A stretch of DNA of 45,575 nucleotides from Bradyrhizobium elkanii WSM2783 (GCF_000472865.1 NZ_AXAP01000067.1:1-45575), one strand, 5' to 3'; counted from the first letter of the stretch, positions 16,429 to 25,474 are shown. Translations and numbers: made by a program. The notes: generated by a model from the sequence alone, not told the origin.

Positions 16429-16678
16429 TGAGGCGAGCCTGCAAATCGAGATCGCACCGCGCGGTATCGAGCGCCTCGATGAACCAATCGTAAACCTCAT
16501 CGGGCGCGCCGTTGAGCGGCAGAGCGGCACAGATCGCGAGCGCGTTCAACACGGTGAAACTGTTGATCGGATCGGGGCCGCGCTTGTCCTGCGCGTCCTG
16601 GAGATAATCGCGAATGATCGGAGCCAGCTGCCGCAACAGGCCGTTGAATTCCTCCCTGTCGATTTCGGCTTCCCTCAT
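16418..16678 (-). CDS. small phage protein of unknown function
   Basis: 86 residues from the ATG at 16678 (MREAEIDREEFNGLLRQLAP). Acidic and predicted helical. The start overlaps the previous stop (ATGA) and the end overlaps the next start by 11 bases. No family is recognised. Confidence 0.5.
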   Translation of the reverse strand: MREAEIDREEFNGLLRQLAPIIRDYLQDAQDKRGPDPINSFTVLNALAICAALPLNGAPDEVYDWFIEALDTARCDLDLQARLNGH

Positions 16679-16938
16679 CGTTTGCCTCCGCCTGCCCATG
16701 CGGCGGATCGGCTCGGCGACCATCCGCCCCGGCCGTCGCGATAGAGCCGCGTCGTGGTGTGCGCGTTGCAATCGACCAGATCGAAATAGGCAATGTCGGT
16801 GCGATCGTGAAACACCATCAGCTCGATTTCCTTGCTGACGTCGCCCCGGTGCCACGTCTCCAGCGCCAGCTCGCCGTGATTCTTCGCCTCCGCGGGGCGG
16901 TTGGCGTAATAGGCCCGTATCCGCCAATCCTCTGCCAT
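16675..16938 (-). CDS. small phage protein of unknown function
   Basis: 87 residues from the ATG at 16938 (MAEDWRIRAYYANRPAEAKN). An alpha/beta-like sequence containing ELALETWHRGDVSKEIELMV and FDLVDCNAHTTTRLYRDGRG, which gives the look of a small beta-rich domain. Linked to both neighbours by stop/start overlaps (TGATG upstream, ATGA downstream). Function unknown. A much longer ORF in the same frame to 17520 is antisense-like upstream of 16938 and is not credible. Confidence 0.5.
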   Translation of the reverse strand: MAEDWRIRAYYANRPAEAKNHGELALETWHRGDVSKEIELMVFHDRTDIAYFDLVDCNAHTTTRLYRDGRGGWSPSRSAAWAGGGKR

Positions 16939-17450
16939 CAGAACACCGGCACGAATGCGGTGCCCAGACCGCGCGCGATGACCTCGCATCCCTTGTCGTG
17001 ACGATCGCGCCAGGTGTCGGCGTAGCCGCATTGCGCCGCGACCCATCCGGCGTCGCGCTCCAGCGAATGCGCCAACGCGACCATGTTGACCGCGCGCATC
17101 AGCCAGTCCGCCTGACCGAGGAAGCGCGCGGGCCAATAGACCGCCGCCTCCATCCGCGTGACGTCGCTGTAGCTCGGCAACAGCCGGGCGCGGTTCTGCA
17201 TGCGCTGCGTCTTCTCCAGCTCGCCTTGCTCGTGCTGTGCGAGAAGATCCTCGAATTCGTAGGCGTAGGAAGGCCAGGCGCCGCAGTAGCCCTGGACCGC
17301 GCGCATCGGCAGCATGCGCAGCGTTCGCATCGCTTCCGACAGCCGCTTGCCGACATGCGGTCCGCTCCAGACCGACGGCGCGATGTCCTCCATCTCGATG
17401 TCCTCCAGCGGGTTGAACTTGAGATCGTCGTGCCTGATCAGGCTGAGCAT
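16938..17450 (-). CDS. phage protein of unknown function
   Basis: 170 residues starting MLSLIRHDDLKFNPLEDIEM. The middle contains VGKRLSEAMRTLRMLPMRAV and GYCGAWPSYAYEFEDLLAQH, the sort of W/P-rich motif seen in phage proteins near terminase-associated genes. It has five Trp residues in the visible second half. It overlaps the upstream gene by 13 bases and the downstream start by one base. No family name can be given with confidence. Confidence 0.5.
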   Translation of the reverse strand: MLSLIRHDDLKFNPLEDIEMEDIAPSVWSGPHVGKRLSEAMRTLRMLPMRAVQGYCGAWPSYAYEFEDLLAQHEQGELEKTQRMQNRARLLPSYSDVTRMEAAVYWPARFLGQADWLMRAVNMVALAHSLERDAGWVAAQCGYADTWRDRHDKGCEVIARGLGTAFVPVF

Positions 17451-17713
17451 TGCTTATCTCCCCCGATCTGCCGCCGCATATCGACGACCAGCTTATCCAA
17501 TCCATCAAGCGCAGCTTCACGGTTAGGTGCGAGCGTCCGGATAGCCGTGACGATCATGGTGGCGCAGCACGCCGTTAGGCTGAACAGTTTTTCCTCGGTG
17601 CTGAACTGATTGAGGCCCTCAATCCGGTGCGGCGGTCCAAGCGGCATATCGAGCAAAAGCGCCATCAGCATTGCGCGTTCGTGGTCAATGGCGGCTTGTT
17701 CATCGCAATTCAC
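17438..17713 (-). CDS. small phage protein of unknown function
   Basis: 91 residues (MNCDEQAAIDHERAMLMALL to GGDKQCSA). Helical, with three Cys in the middle and end. Begins 14 bases inside the end of the primase-helicase gene, so it is probably translated by coupling. No family is recognised. Confidence 0.45.
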   Translation of the reverse strand: MNCDEQAAIDHERAMLMALLLDMPLGPPHRIEGLNQFSTEEKLFSLTACCATMIVTAIRTLAPNREAALDGLDKLVVDMRRQIGGDKQCSA

Positions 17714-19362
17714 TGTCGTCCTCCATGGTCGCGGCTGTATGGGTCGATTTCCGTTTCTGCTTCAGCTCGCACACACCAAAACGCCCAACACCGATATCGT
17801 AGTCGAGGGCAAACTTGGTGGCATATCCGAGTTCGTCAAACCGCGCCTTTTTGTGATGCAGTTCGACGTAGGTCTCGCGCTCGCCCTTGTCGTTGAACAA
17901 GCGTGGGCGATGCACGACGAATCTCTGGTCGACCATGTTGTCCCAATGCTTTGAACCAGCGATGTGCTCAAGCTCCGGCGGCTCGCTGCGTCGCATGGTT
18001 TCCATCTTGGCAGGGTGCGCCAGGATTTGGACGTGGACATTGAAGTCGGTCGCGAAGTTGTAAAGCTCGCGCAGGCACCGGCCGATGTAATCGGTCTCGC
18101 TCTCGCGCGGCTCGCGGCTTGCCTCAAGCCGATTCCAAGGATCGACCTGGAGGATGTTGGCCTTGTACCGAACGACGGCGGTCTCCGCCTGTTGAAGCAA
18201 CCATGCCAGCGTCGGTCGCCGTTCCGGATGAATCAGAAACAGGTAGTGATCATTGATCCATCGGTCGGCCGCCGCGATATCCGGTCCGGTCAAGATCGAC
18301 TCCAGTTTCCGCGAATGCAACGTCCGCAGCTGGCGGCGGATGTGCGGCTTGGCCCGCGTCTCGAAACTCGCAACGCATGCCAAAAGACCATAGGCCTGGA
18401 CGATGTTGTACCAGATTTGACCGAACAGCAGCGTCTTGCCCATACCGGGATGACCGGTCGTCACCGAGAGCGTTCCGGCGGCGAACATGCACTTGCGGCC
18501 CCAGTTGAACCCCGGGTCCCACGTCGTCATCGGCGCAGGCTCCGGAATTTCGGCCATCCGAAACAGACCCTCGGCTGGCCACGGCGTCGAGCCGTCGACG
18601 ACAAGGTCATGCACCGCCTTGGCGCCATCGGTCCGCAGATGATCGTTTGCGTCTTTCGAACCTTCAGGCCAGTCGATGAAATAGAACTTCGCGGTGCCGA
18701 ACAATTGCGCCATGGTCGAGCGCAATTCGAGGCCGGCCTTGTCCTGGTCGCCGCACCAGATGAAACGCTTGGCGCGATTCAAACCGGCCGCGAGCGCATC
18801 CCGAACATACTGCTGATCTCCGCTCGCCGACGGAGCGCCGAGAACCTGATCGGCTGCGATGCTGCACTCGACCAACGCGCAAACGTCCAGCTCGCCCTCA
18901 ACGATGTAAACGTCGGTGAGGGGACCATCGAGCACAGCTGCCAGATTCCAGAACGTCGGGCTGGTGCCCTGCTTCTGCGTGAACGCCTTGGCTGGATAGG
19001 AACGCGCCTTCCAGCCGTCGGGATAGCGGAAGAACAGCGCCTCCGATTTGGATTGTAGGTCAGGGAAGAATGCCGTTCCGGATGCGACGGGCAGCTTCGC
19101 CAAAGTCTCTTGGCTTATCTTGCGCACGGCCCTGGCCCATTCGACGGCGCTGGGTGCCAGCGTCCGATGCGAACCCGTGAAATCCACAGTGGTGACAGTT
19201 GAAGATGATCCCATGACTGTCGTCCGCTCGCTTTACCGATAGACATTTCTGCGACTGGTGGTGCTTCCGTTTGTGGCTACAAACCGGGCATCGAAAGACG
19301 CCCGGTCTAGTGGCGTTGGTCCGAGCTAGGATCTGGAAATTCGTCTGCGGGCTGTTCTCCAT
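17700..19362 (-). pseudogene. phage primase-helicase (zinc ribbon, TOPRIM, RecA-like), frameshifted after the zinc domain
   Basis: The layout is that of T7 gp4/Twinkle-type primase-helicases. A zinc ribbon (CPVC ... CHHC) reads from the ATG at 19362 in one frame. The rest, from about 19180 to 17700, reads in another frame (504-codon ORF starting at 19214). In that ORF TOPRIM residues are E107 (YIVEGELD) and D156/D158 (CGDQDKAG). Walker A is GHPGMGKT at 254-261 and a Walker-B-like ILQVDPWN follows. It would prime and unwind DNA at the phage fork. The slip lies between FNCHHCGFHG and TGSHRTLAPSAV. The written ORF lacks the zinc ribbon, so priming is probably lost while helicase may remain. Confidence 0.75.
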
Positions 19363-20323
19363 TTGCTCTTGCCTCCCTTCGCAATCGCGCTCGTTCGTAG
19401 GCCGCATCGCTTCTCGCTTTCATCCTGGCGCGCTCATCGTGCGCGTCGAGGATCGCTTGAGTGGCGTATTTGTAACCGGGCGCCGGCGATGATCCGGCCG
19501 GCGGCTTTGTGCTCGACTTGAGCGCGTTTTCGGAATTCTTGCGCCGCAGCCAGCGCAGCAGCGTTTCCTTACGGGAGGCTTCCTTGGTGTCGAGCAGCCA
19601 TGACCGGCACGCGTGACGCACCAGGCCGCGAACGTTTTTGATGAAGGGCAGCTCGGCATCGAGGGCGGCGAATTCCTCGGCGTCGATCAGGACCGATCCG
19701 TCGTCGGACAGAAAGTCGAAGTTCCCGAGAACGCGGCGCTCACCAGAGTCGGATTGCGATCCTGCTGATGATTCAGAATCTTTCTTACTACCATCATTAA
19801 AAGAAGAATCTTCTCTTATATGGTTTTGGTTTTGGTTGGATATGCGAACAGGCGGATCGAGCAAATGCTCGGGTGATGCGCCCGCATCTGCCGCATTGTT
19901 ATTTTCCAATGAGTTAGCATCAGAGTGTGAGAACGCATTCGTTCTCGCTGAGAGAACACTTTTTCTTCTCGCTGAGCGAGAAACACTGGCGGGGTTGGAA
20001 CCCCACCGGGACTGCGCGGCGTCAGCCGCTTTTTGTTGCCGTTTGTGCACTTGCTCCCGAACCTCATCGAGCCTTTTCTGCCGCCATCGACCATCTGAGA
20101 GTGTCCAAAACGCCATGACCCGCGGCCTTATGCGGGGCCAGTTATTCGGCGAGACGCGCGCAAACCGGGCTAGCTCGCTATCATCGTCGGGCAGGTCGTT
20201 ATGCGGTCGCCGCCATGCCGTCATGAGCAGCAGCAGATAGGCTCCGGTTTCAGCGGCGCTGAGGTGCATCGTGTCCGAGAGGAAGGCATCGGTCCAAAGC
20301 GGCAGCGCGGGAAATTCGGCCAT
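19307..20323 (-). CDS. DUF1376 family phage replication-associated protein
   Basis: 338 residues from the ATG at 20323. The N-terminal ~75 residues (PALPLWTDAFLSDTMHLSAA, GAYLLLLMTAWRRPHNDLPD) are a clear DUF1376 domain, a winged-helix-like module found at the start of many phage replication (YdaU-like) proteins. The middle is a Ser/Asn-rich linker and the C-terminus a basic helical tail. It sits between the RuvC-like and primase-helicase genes, which fits a loader or initiator role. The 3' end overlaps the zinc-ribbon start of the primase by 56 bases. Confidence 0.8.
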   Translation of the reverse strand: MAEFPALPLWTDAFLSDTMHLSAAETGAYLLLLMTAWRRPHNDLPDDDSELARFARVSPNNWPRIRPRVMAFWTLSDGRWRQKRLDEVREQVHKRQQKAADAAQSRWGSNPASVSRSARRKSVLSARTNAFSHSDANSLENNNAADAGASPEHLLDPPVRISNQNQNHIREDSSFNDGSKKDSESSAGSQSDSGERRVLGNFDFLSDDGSVLIDAEEFAALDAELPFIKNVRGLVRHACRSWLLDTKEASRKETLLRWLRRKNSENALKSSTKPPAGSSPAPGYKYATQAILDAHDERARMKARSDAAYERARLRREARANGEQPADEFPDPSSDQRH

Positions 20324-20868
20324 TACGCAATCCTCCGGCGAAAGAGCGGCGACGTTTGTACGGCGAGCCTCGGCTCAAGCAGCGATGCCTGGTAATGCCA
20401 GAGCGCGAGCGCATCAGCGGCGTTGTCATCGGCCGGTGCCCAACCGAGCCGATGACATGCATCGATGGTAAGGACCTTCGCCTCTTTGCGTTTGATCCGG
20501 TTGGTGCCGAGGAAATGCGCCCGCACGTCGGAGACGCGCGCCTCGCGCACATCGTAGCCACGCCCATAGGTTGCTTCCTCGACGACGACGCAAAGCCCGA
20601 TCAGCACGCGGATCATGTCGGCGCTGGTGCGGCCTGACATGTGCTGCGGCGTCATCGGCGCTTCGAACACGATCAGCTTGACGTCGGATTCGGTCGCGAG
20701 GAAATCGTTCAGCCACTGCCTGCAGCCGGAGAACACAGCGCCCATGCTGGCGCCTTCGCGGGCAAAGCGCACCGAGCCAGAGCGCGGCGTCAAATCGGAG
20801 GGATAGCCGCAGGCCCAGCCGGAACGGCTGGCGAGATCGAGCGCGAGGATGCGCGGCGAATAGGTCAT
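20323..20868 (-). CDS. RuvC-like Holliday junction resolvase
   Basis: 181 residues with the RNase H/RuvC fold signature: D11 in LALDLASRSGWA, E69 in IVFEAP, and the terminal acidic motif DDNAADALALW (D148, D152). Phage RuvC-like enzymes cut branched DNA before packaging or during recombination, fitting the RecE/RecT-like genes on the other operon. Start and stop overlap the neighbours (ATGA). All catalytic acids appear intact. Confidence 0.8.
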   Translation of the reverse strand: MTYSPRILALDLASRSGWACGYPSDLTPRSGSVRFAREGASMGAVFSGCRQWLNDFLATESDVKLIVFEAPMTPQHMSGRTSADMIRVLIGLCVVVEEATYGRGYDVREARVSDVRAHFLGTNRIKRKEAKVLTIDACHRLGWAPADDNAADALALWHYQASLLEPRLAVQTSPLFRRRIA

Positions 20869-21323
20869 TGGACTTCCGCCCTATCGAAGAAGGCGGGTTC
20901 CAGTGGCGGCGTGATCGGATTTTGTGTTGACCATCTGAACCACTTACAAACCCAGCCAACGAGTCCGGCCTCGCTGACGTTGACGTTCACATCGCCGCGC
21001 TGCGCCTCAAATTCTTTCCAGACTTGGACTTTGTGAATCGGAAAGCTGTTCGGCACCCCCCACAAGTAGACGACGCAAAAACCAACCTTCACCAACGAGC
21101 TATGGCTTCTCAATTGCCCGCTCGTCATTTCCCGGTCGGGCACCGTCGTCTCGAACAGGAGATGATGGCCGTACCTCTCGACGTAGCCGTGCTTTTGGAC
21201 GATGCCCTCGTCATCCAGCAGACCATCAAGGTCGGCAACCCGGATGGCCGTGCCGTTGAAGCACGGTTTCAAAAAATCCCAATCCCAAAGGGCCGCACAG
21301 TATTTCACCGGGTCTCGGATCAT
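20865..21323 (-). CDS. phage protein of unknown function
   Basis: 152 residues from the ATG at 21323 (MIRDPVKYCAALWDWDFLKP). Contains GCPN-like and aromatic-rich segments (GFCVVYLWGVPNSFPIHKVQ, GWVCKWFRWSTQNPITPP). Begins on the stop of the restored MT-A70 frame (ATGA) and overlaps the RuvC-like start. No family is recognised. Confidence 0.5.
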   Translation of the reverse strand: MIRDPVKYCAALWDWDFLKPCFNGTAIRVADLDGLLDDEGIVQKHGYVERYGHHLLFETTVPDREMTSGQLRSHSSLVKVGFCVVYLWGVPNSFPIHKVQVWKEFEAQRGDVNVNVSEAGLVGWVCKWFRWSTQNPITPPLEPAFFDRAEVQ

Positions 21324-22381
21324 GCGGCTGCTCCCTCGTCAGCCTCATTCCCCCAAGCGCTCCAACCCGGTCGTGCAACGCCCCGCCGATTCAGTTCGAT
21401 CTTGGGAACGGTCGGGAAATACTACTCGATCATCTCAAGAAAGATTTCGGGCTTTGCGGAATGTTCACCGCCACGGGGCGCGTCGATCACAGAGTCCCAC
21501 TGCGTGCCGAGCGCGGGGCATGGCGGACTACCCTTTGTCCCGATCAGAAGCACTTCGTGAACGCTTCGATTCCAGTATCCAAGGCCCAGGGTTGGTTTGC
21601 GCCAGATGTAGTGCGAAGCGTATTCAAAACCCCAAGCTCGCAAGACCTCGATTGCAACATCGAGGTGCTGATTGGTGGACCAGAGAAACAGCACACAGTC
21701 ATCCGCGGCAATGTCCCCGACCGGGCGCTGCTTGATGTTCTCAATGTCGCTGGTCGTGTAGACGCGGGATGCGTGACGATTCATCCCGGTCTGTTCTGAG
21801 TACACTTCGTCGTGCCATTCCGGGTCGGCGAGGATGACGCCAAATTTGGCGTCCGGGAGCGCGGCGATCTTTGCACCAAGCCGTTGCTCCTTATCCGCGC
21901 GCCTCGCCTGCGTCGTGGCAATGTCGGTGGTGCGCCGGTCTACAATCTTTGCAGCTTGCGCGCCGCTGATTTCGGGGGGTGCCGGATTTCCGGCAGCTAT
22001 CTTCTCGGAGGCTTTGGTTTCCTTGGAGTTTTTTTTCGCGACTGCCGGTTTTCCGGCAACGTCCTCATCAATCGTGGACGGATTCACCCCGAGCATCTTC
22101 GCAATGCTGCGGTTCGACGTGTCCGGTTGCAGCGCCTTGATCTTCGCCACCATCTTCTTGCGCTCGGCCGCGGCGGCGGTGAGCGTGTCGAGTTTAATGC
22201 TGGCGATGAATTTGCTGACATTATCGAAGCCATCACCGATCAGTTTCCAGCGGTCAGCTTCAAGCAATGACTCCAGTTCCTGAAACGCACGTTCCAGCGT
22301 GTAACCGGCAACATGGATGCCGGTGGTCAGACGGCCGAAGGCTTGGTTGGCTTGGGCGGTGTCATCCATGGCCGCCCCCAT
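21320..22381 (-). pseudogene. MT-A70 family adenine methyltransferase, premature amber stop near the C-terminus
   Basis: The ORF from the ATG at 22381 (TAATG overlap with the previous gene) gives 319 residues to a TAG at 21424-21422. The same frame continues as YFPTVPKIELNRRGVARPGW and GNEADEG to a TGA at 21320. That is the usual MT-A70 ending, so the TAG looks like a mutation removing 34 residues. A helix-turn-helix-like segment lies at 85-107 and the methylase core at ~175-319. The catalytic motif reads DPEW (186-189) instead of the canonical DPPW, followed by LFLWSTNQHLD and YIWRKPTLGLGYWNR. Expected activity is N6-adenine methylation of DNA; function after truncation is doubtful. Confidence 0.75.
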
Positions 22382-22755
22382 TACTGATACGTCGCGGGGC
22401 GGCTTTCAGCGGCGGCGGCCGATGCGGCGCGCCAGAGCGGCAGGTCCTTGACGCCCTCGGCGACCGCGAGCATAGCCAGCACTTGCTGCTGGTCGGCCTC
22501 CAGTTCCTCGTAAATCTCGCGGTTCTTCTGCTCGTTGTCGCGGATCTTCACCAGCGAGCGCAATTCCTTGGTCGGAACGCCGCGCGCCTTGGCTTCCTTG
22601 TAAACGTTGCTGATCGACTCGCGGATGTTGCGGCACCGCGCCATCGACGAGCCGCGCTCGGAAAGCAAATCGGATTTGTAGCCGTCAATCTTCGCCAGGA
22701 TTTCCTGCACGAGCTGCGGATCGAAGTCGTTCGCGACTGCTGCTGCCTTGGCCAT
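22381..22755 (-). CDS. DUF2312/GapR-like DNA-binding protein
   Basis: 124 residues starting MAKAAAVANDFDPQLVQEIL behind AGGGAT. The central IRESISNVYKEAKARGVPTK followed by ELRSLVKIR parallels the conserved core of DUF2312 proteins (I-K-E-VY-EAK-x-x-G-x-x-x-x-x-LR-x-I-x-x-R). GapR, the studied member in Caulobacter, is a chromosome-structuring protein that recognises overtwisted DNA. This copy has a longer C-terminal helix than GapR (about 90 residues). It lies between the GcrA-like and methylase genes. Confidence 0.55.
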   Translation of the reverse strand: MAKAAAVANDFDPQLVQEILAKIDGYKSDLLSERGSSMARCRNIRESISNVYKEAKARGVPTKELRSLVKIRDNEQKNREIYEELEADQQQVLAMLAVAEGVKDLPLWRAASAAAAESRPATYQ

Positions 22756-22827
22756 CGTCTATCCCTGTTGTGATTTGCTGGGCCTCGGCGAGCTTGGGAT
22801 GTGCTGCGCGGGCCTCGCGTGTTGGCA

Positions 22828-23232
22828 TCAGGGACTCCGGCTATGGTTGAAGTAGGCGAGATAGTGCGCTTGGCACCACGACGCGCCCTTGAGGTGCCGC
22901 GCGCCGCAGCGCATGCGAAGACCGTCCGCGCCGCGCTGATCGAGCACGGCGTGACAATGGAAGTCGCGCGCCTTAAGGTAGGAGACCGGCCGCGCCGGTT
23001 CGGTCCGGCTCGACAGCGCCTTTGTCCTGGTTTGAAACGCCGTTCGCGCCTTCATGGTGACCGGCCATCCATTCGCGCGTTGCAGCTTCATGCGAACGAC
23101 CTTGCCGATGACCGCATTGCGAGATCGATGCATCGCCGCAGCGATCACAGACGCCGAATTGCCTGCGCCCCACATCCTTTGCAGGACCGAGACGGCCTCA
23201 GAATCCCATGTCGATGTGGCTGGATTGACCAT
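22828..23232 (-). CDS. GcrA-like cell cycle regulator homologue
   Basis: 134 residues. The N-terminal segment (STWDSEAVSVLQRMWGAGNS, then SRNAVIGKVVRMKLQR) matches the GcrA DNA-binding domain: the W-x-x-E start, SAS-x-IA and RNAVIGKV-R-L pattern. The C-terminus RCGARHLKGASWCQAHYLAY matches the CG-x-x-x-x-G-x-x-(Y/W)C-x-x-H-x-x-x-AY RNA-polymerase (sigma70)-interacting end. GcrA activates promoters in alphaproteobacteria, often those carrying CcrM-methylated GANTC. As the first gene of the leftward early operon it may switch host or phage transcription. Confidence 0.75.
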   Translation of the reverse strand: MVNPATSTWDSEAVSVLQRMWGAGNSASVIAAAMHRSRNAVIGKVVRMKLQRANGWPVTMKARTAFQTRTKALSSRTEPARPVSYLKARDFHCHAVLDQRGADGLRMRCGARHLKGASWCQAHYLAYFNHSRSP

Positions 23233-23649
23233 CTGGTGTCATCGTCATGAGCACGATCGATGGTCGTTTTAATTGTCACCAAACGCGACGCGTGTCCATG
23301 TTTACACTTGTTCGCCGTTGTTCGATGTCCAGAGAGTTTGTAGCTGCGACGGTTTGACTGCCTCATAAAATATGCAGGCGAACACGCATTAATCCCAGAG
23401 GTTGCATCGTGTCCGGAAACTTCATGCGCTGACGTTCGAGCCTGTTGACAACTTGGTTTCGTGAGCGTGGAATCGCAGCACGATTTAGGGCGGTGAGAGC
23501 ACCAACAGACACGCCCAGCTAACCACGACGGCGTTACTGTTCGCGACCTTTAGCGGGCGGCCCGTATCGGTTCCTCAGACTGGACTTCATTCGCCTTGTC
23601 CTCGGCGCGAGGGCGAGGAACGCCCGACGATTGCGCGGGAGGATGGGAC
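23233..23649. promoter_or_regulatory. divergent early control region
   Basis: About 415 bases without a gene separate the leftward GcrA-like operon from the rightward RecE/RecT-like operon, so both early promoters should lie here. A direct repeat TTGTTCG-CCG-TTGTTCG spans 23308-23324 and could be an operator. No gene for an early repressor is seen next to it. Confidence 0.5.
23445..23473 (+). promoter_or_regulatory. candidate sigma70-type promoter
   Basis: TTGACA at 23445-23450 and TGGAAT at 23468-23473 are 17 bases apart. It points toward the RecE-like gene, about 175 bases upstream of its start. Seen by eye only. Confidence 0.4.
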
Positions 23650-24576
23650 ATGCAGTCGATTCCTTATGGGAAAACGATAACCGAGCCCGGGATTTATCGC
23701 GGCATCCCGCTGACCGACTACCATCGGTTTGACCTCTGCTCGGAGGTCAGCGTGTCCTCGACGATGCTGCGCGGCATCATCGGGGAATCGCCGCGCCACG
23801 CCTGGGAAAAATCCAGGCTCAATCCGGATCACGTCGACGATGAAGAGCAGAGCGAGGCGATGGCGCTCGGCCGCTTCCTGCATGCCGCCGTCGCAGCCGA
23901 GCCGTTCGAAAGCGATTGCGTCTTCCGTCCCGCGACGATTGCCGGACACCCGTACAACGGGAACCGGAAGGAATGGCGGGAGTGGAAGGCCGAGCAGATT
24001 CGGAATCGCAAAACGATCATCACGCCGGAGATGGCGTCGCATGCGAAGGGCATGATTGTCGCCCTGGGCAGCTTCCCGCTGGTCCAGGCCGGGATGCTCG
24101 GTGGCGCCCCCGAACGTTCGCTGATCTGGAAGGACGATCGCGGATTCTGGAAGAAGGCGCGGCCCGACGAGATTCCCAACGCCAGCGGCGACTATGCCGA
24201 GATCAAGACGACGCACCCGCCAGTGCTATACCGCAACCTGCAGCGGACGATGGCCGATCGCGGCTACTACCAGCAGGCGGCCATGGTGATCGAAGGCGCC
24301 CGCGCGCTCGGCCTTCCGGTGCAATCGTTCACGGTGCTGTTTGTCGAGAACCGGCCGCCCTATTGCGTGCGCGCCTGCACCTTGAAGGACGAGGACATCG
24401 CGCGCGGCGATCAGCTCAATCAGCTCGCCTACAGCATGTTCTGGCAGTGCTACCAGGGCGGCGTGTGGCCGGGACCGGGCGACGATCGTGCCGACGCTGA
24501 ATACATCGACGCGCCCGACTGGTGGCGCAAATCGGTCGATGACCGGGTCAAATTCTCCCTGCGTGAGGCTGCCTGA
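23650..24576 (+). CDS. PD-(D/E)XK nuclease, RecE/exonuclease VIII-like
   Basis: 308 residues from the ATG at 23650 (GGGAGGA upstream). Motifs of RecB-like exonucleases are in order: GRFLHAAV (GxxxH, 74-78), RPDEI (D173), EIK (E184, K186), and YYQQA (Q208-209). It would degrade 5' ends of double-stranded DNA to expose 3' tails. Its stop overlaps the start of the RecT-like gene (ATGA), giving the classic exonuclease-annealase pair for phage recombination. It appears intact. Confidence 0.8.
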   Translation: MQSIPYGKTITEPGIYRGIPLTDYHRFDLCSEVSVSSTMLRGIIGESPRHAWEKSRLNPDHVDDEEQSEAMALGRFLHAAVAAEPFESDCVFRPATIAGHPYNGNRKEWREWKAEQIRNRKTIITPEMASHAKGMIVALGSFPLVQAGMLGGAPERSLIWKDDRGFWKKARPDEIPNASGDYAEIKTTHPPVLYRNLQRTMADRGYYQQAAMVIEGARALGLPVQSFTVLFVENRPPYCVRACTLKDEDIARGDQLNQLAYSMFWQCYQGGVWPGPGDDRADAEYIDAPDWWRKSVDDRVKFSLREAA

Positions 24577-25457
24577 TGAGCGATCAATCCTTTCCCGGCG
24601 ACCGTCCCATGGAATCCGACCGTCCGCATCCGGAGCGCGTGACGCGCCGCGACCTGGCGGAAGGCAACGCCGAAAAGGTCGTCAACGAGCGCACCGAACA
24701 GGTTCTGTTGTTCAAAGGCGGCGGCGGCGTCGACGTCGCCAACCTGCGCGACATGATCGATGAGGCCAAGCTGTTGTCGACCGCTGGCCCGATGATTCCG
24801 CCGTGGCTGCAGGGCAATGTCGGTGGCATGTTCGGCGTCTGCATGAAGGCGCACGAGCTGGGCATCTCGGCGCTGACGCTGGCGGGCTGGACCTACATCG
24901 TCGAGAACAAGGGCGAGAAGCGCGTCGCCTACGAATCCCAGTTCTTCCATGCCATCATCGAGCAGCGCGCGCCGATCACCACGCGGCTGAACGTCGAATA
25001 TGAGGGCGAAGGCGACGACCGCCGCTGCAGGGTCTATGCGACCTTCAAGGGCGAGAGGGAGCCGCGCTATTTCCCGCCGCGCAGCGCCGACCCTGGCCAG
25101 TTCACGCTGGGCAAGCTGCGGCCGGCGCGCAACGAATACGGCAAGGTCAAGGGGTCGCCGCTCTGGGACCTGAAACCGGATTTGCAGCTGTTTTACAACA
25201 TGTCGCGCGACTGGGCGCGCATGTATTGCCCCGACATCATCGGCGGCATGTACGGCCGCGATGAGATGGAAGACGCCGGATTCGTCGTCGCCAGCGAGAC
25301 CGCGAAGGACATCTCGCCGCGCCTCGCCGAACGGCTGCGCGGCAATGCACCCGCCATCGGTCAGGCCGCAGTCGCCACGCTCGACGCCTACGCCAATGAG
25401 CATGCTGCGAAATCACAGAAGAAGGTGCCATCCGACGCAGGGTCGGATGAGGCCTGA
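24576..25457 (+). CDS. RecT family single-strand annealing protein
   Basis: 293 residues. A RecT-like core is visible: IPPWLQGNVGGMFGVCMKAH, ELGISALTLAGWTYIVENKG, YESQFFHAIIEQRAPI and LKPDLQLFYNMSRDWARMYC. Such proteins anneal complementary strands and act with the upstream exonuclease in recombination-dependent replication or repair. The C-terminal ~60 residues are an Ala/Lys-rich flexible tail. No damage seen. Confidence 0.75.
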   Translation: MSDQSFPGDRPMESDRPHPERVTRRDLAEGNAEKVVNERTEQVLLFKGGGGVDVANLRDMIDEAKLLSTAGPMIPPWLQGNVGGMFGVCMKAHELGISALTLAGWTYIVENKGEKRVAYESQFFHAIIEQRAPITTRLNVEYEGEGDDRRCRVYATFKGEREPRYFPPRSADPGQFTLGKLRPARNEYGKVKGSPLWDLKPDLQLFYNMSRDWARMYCPDIIGGMYGRDEMEDAGFVVASETAKDISPRLAERLRGNAPAIGQAAVATLDAYANEHAAKSQKKVPSDAGSDEA

Positions 25458-25474
25458 AAGACGGGGAGGATACT

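Noticed and set aside
17964..19058. 364-codon plus-strand frame
   Set aside because: Antisense of the primase-helicase, with no recognisable content.
10056..21424. Amber (TAG) recoding by the phage, suggested by two in-frame TAG codons within conserved sequence
   Set aside because: The DnaA-like gene of the same prophage ends in TAG, no suppressor tRNA is visible, and many frameshifts point to ordinary decay.
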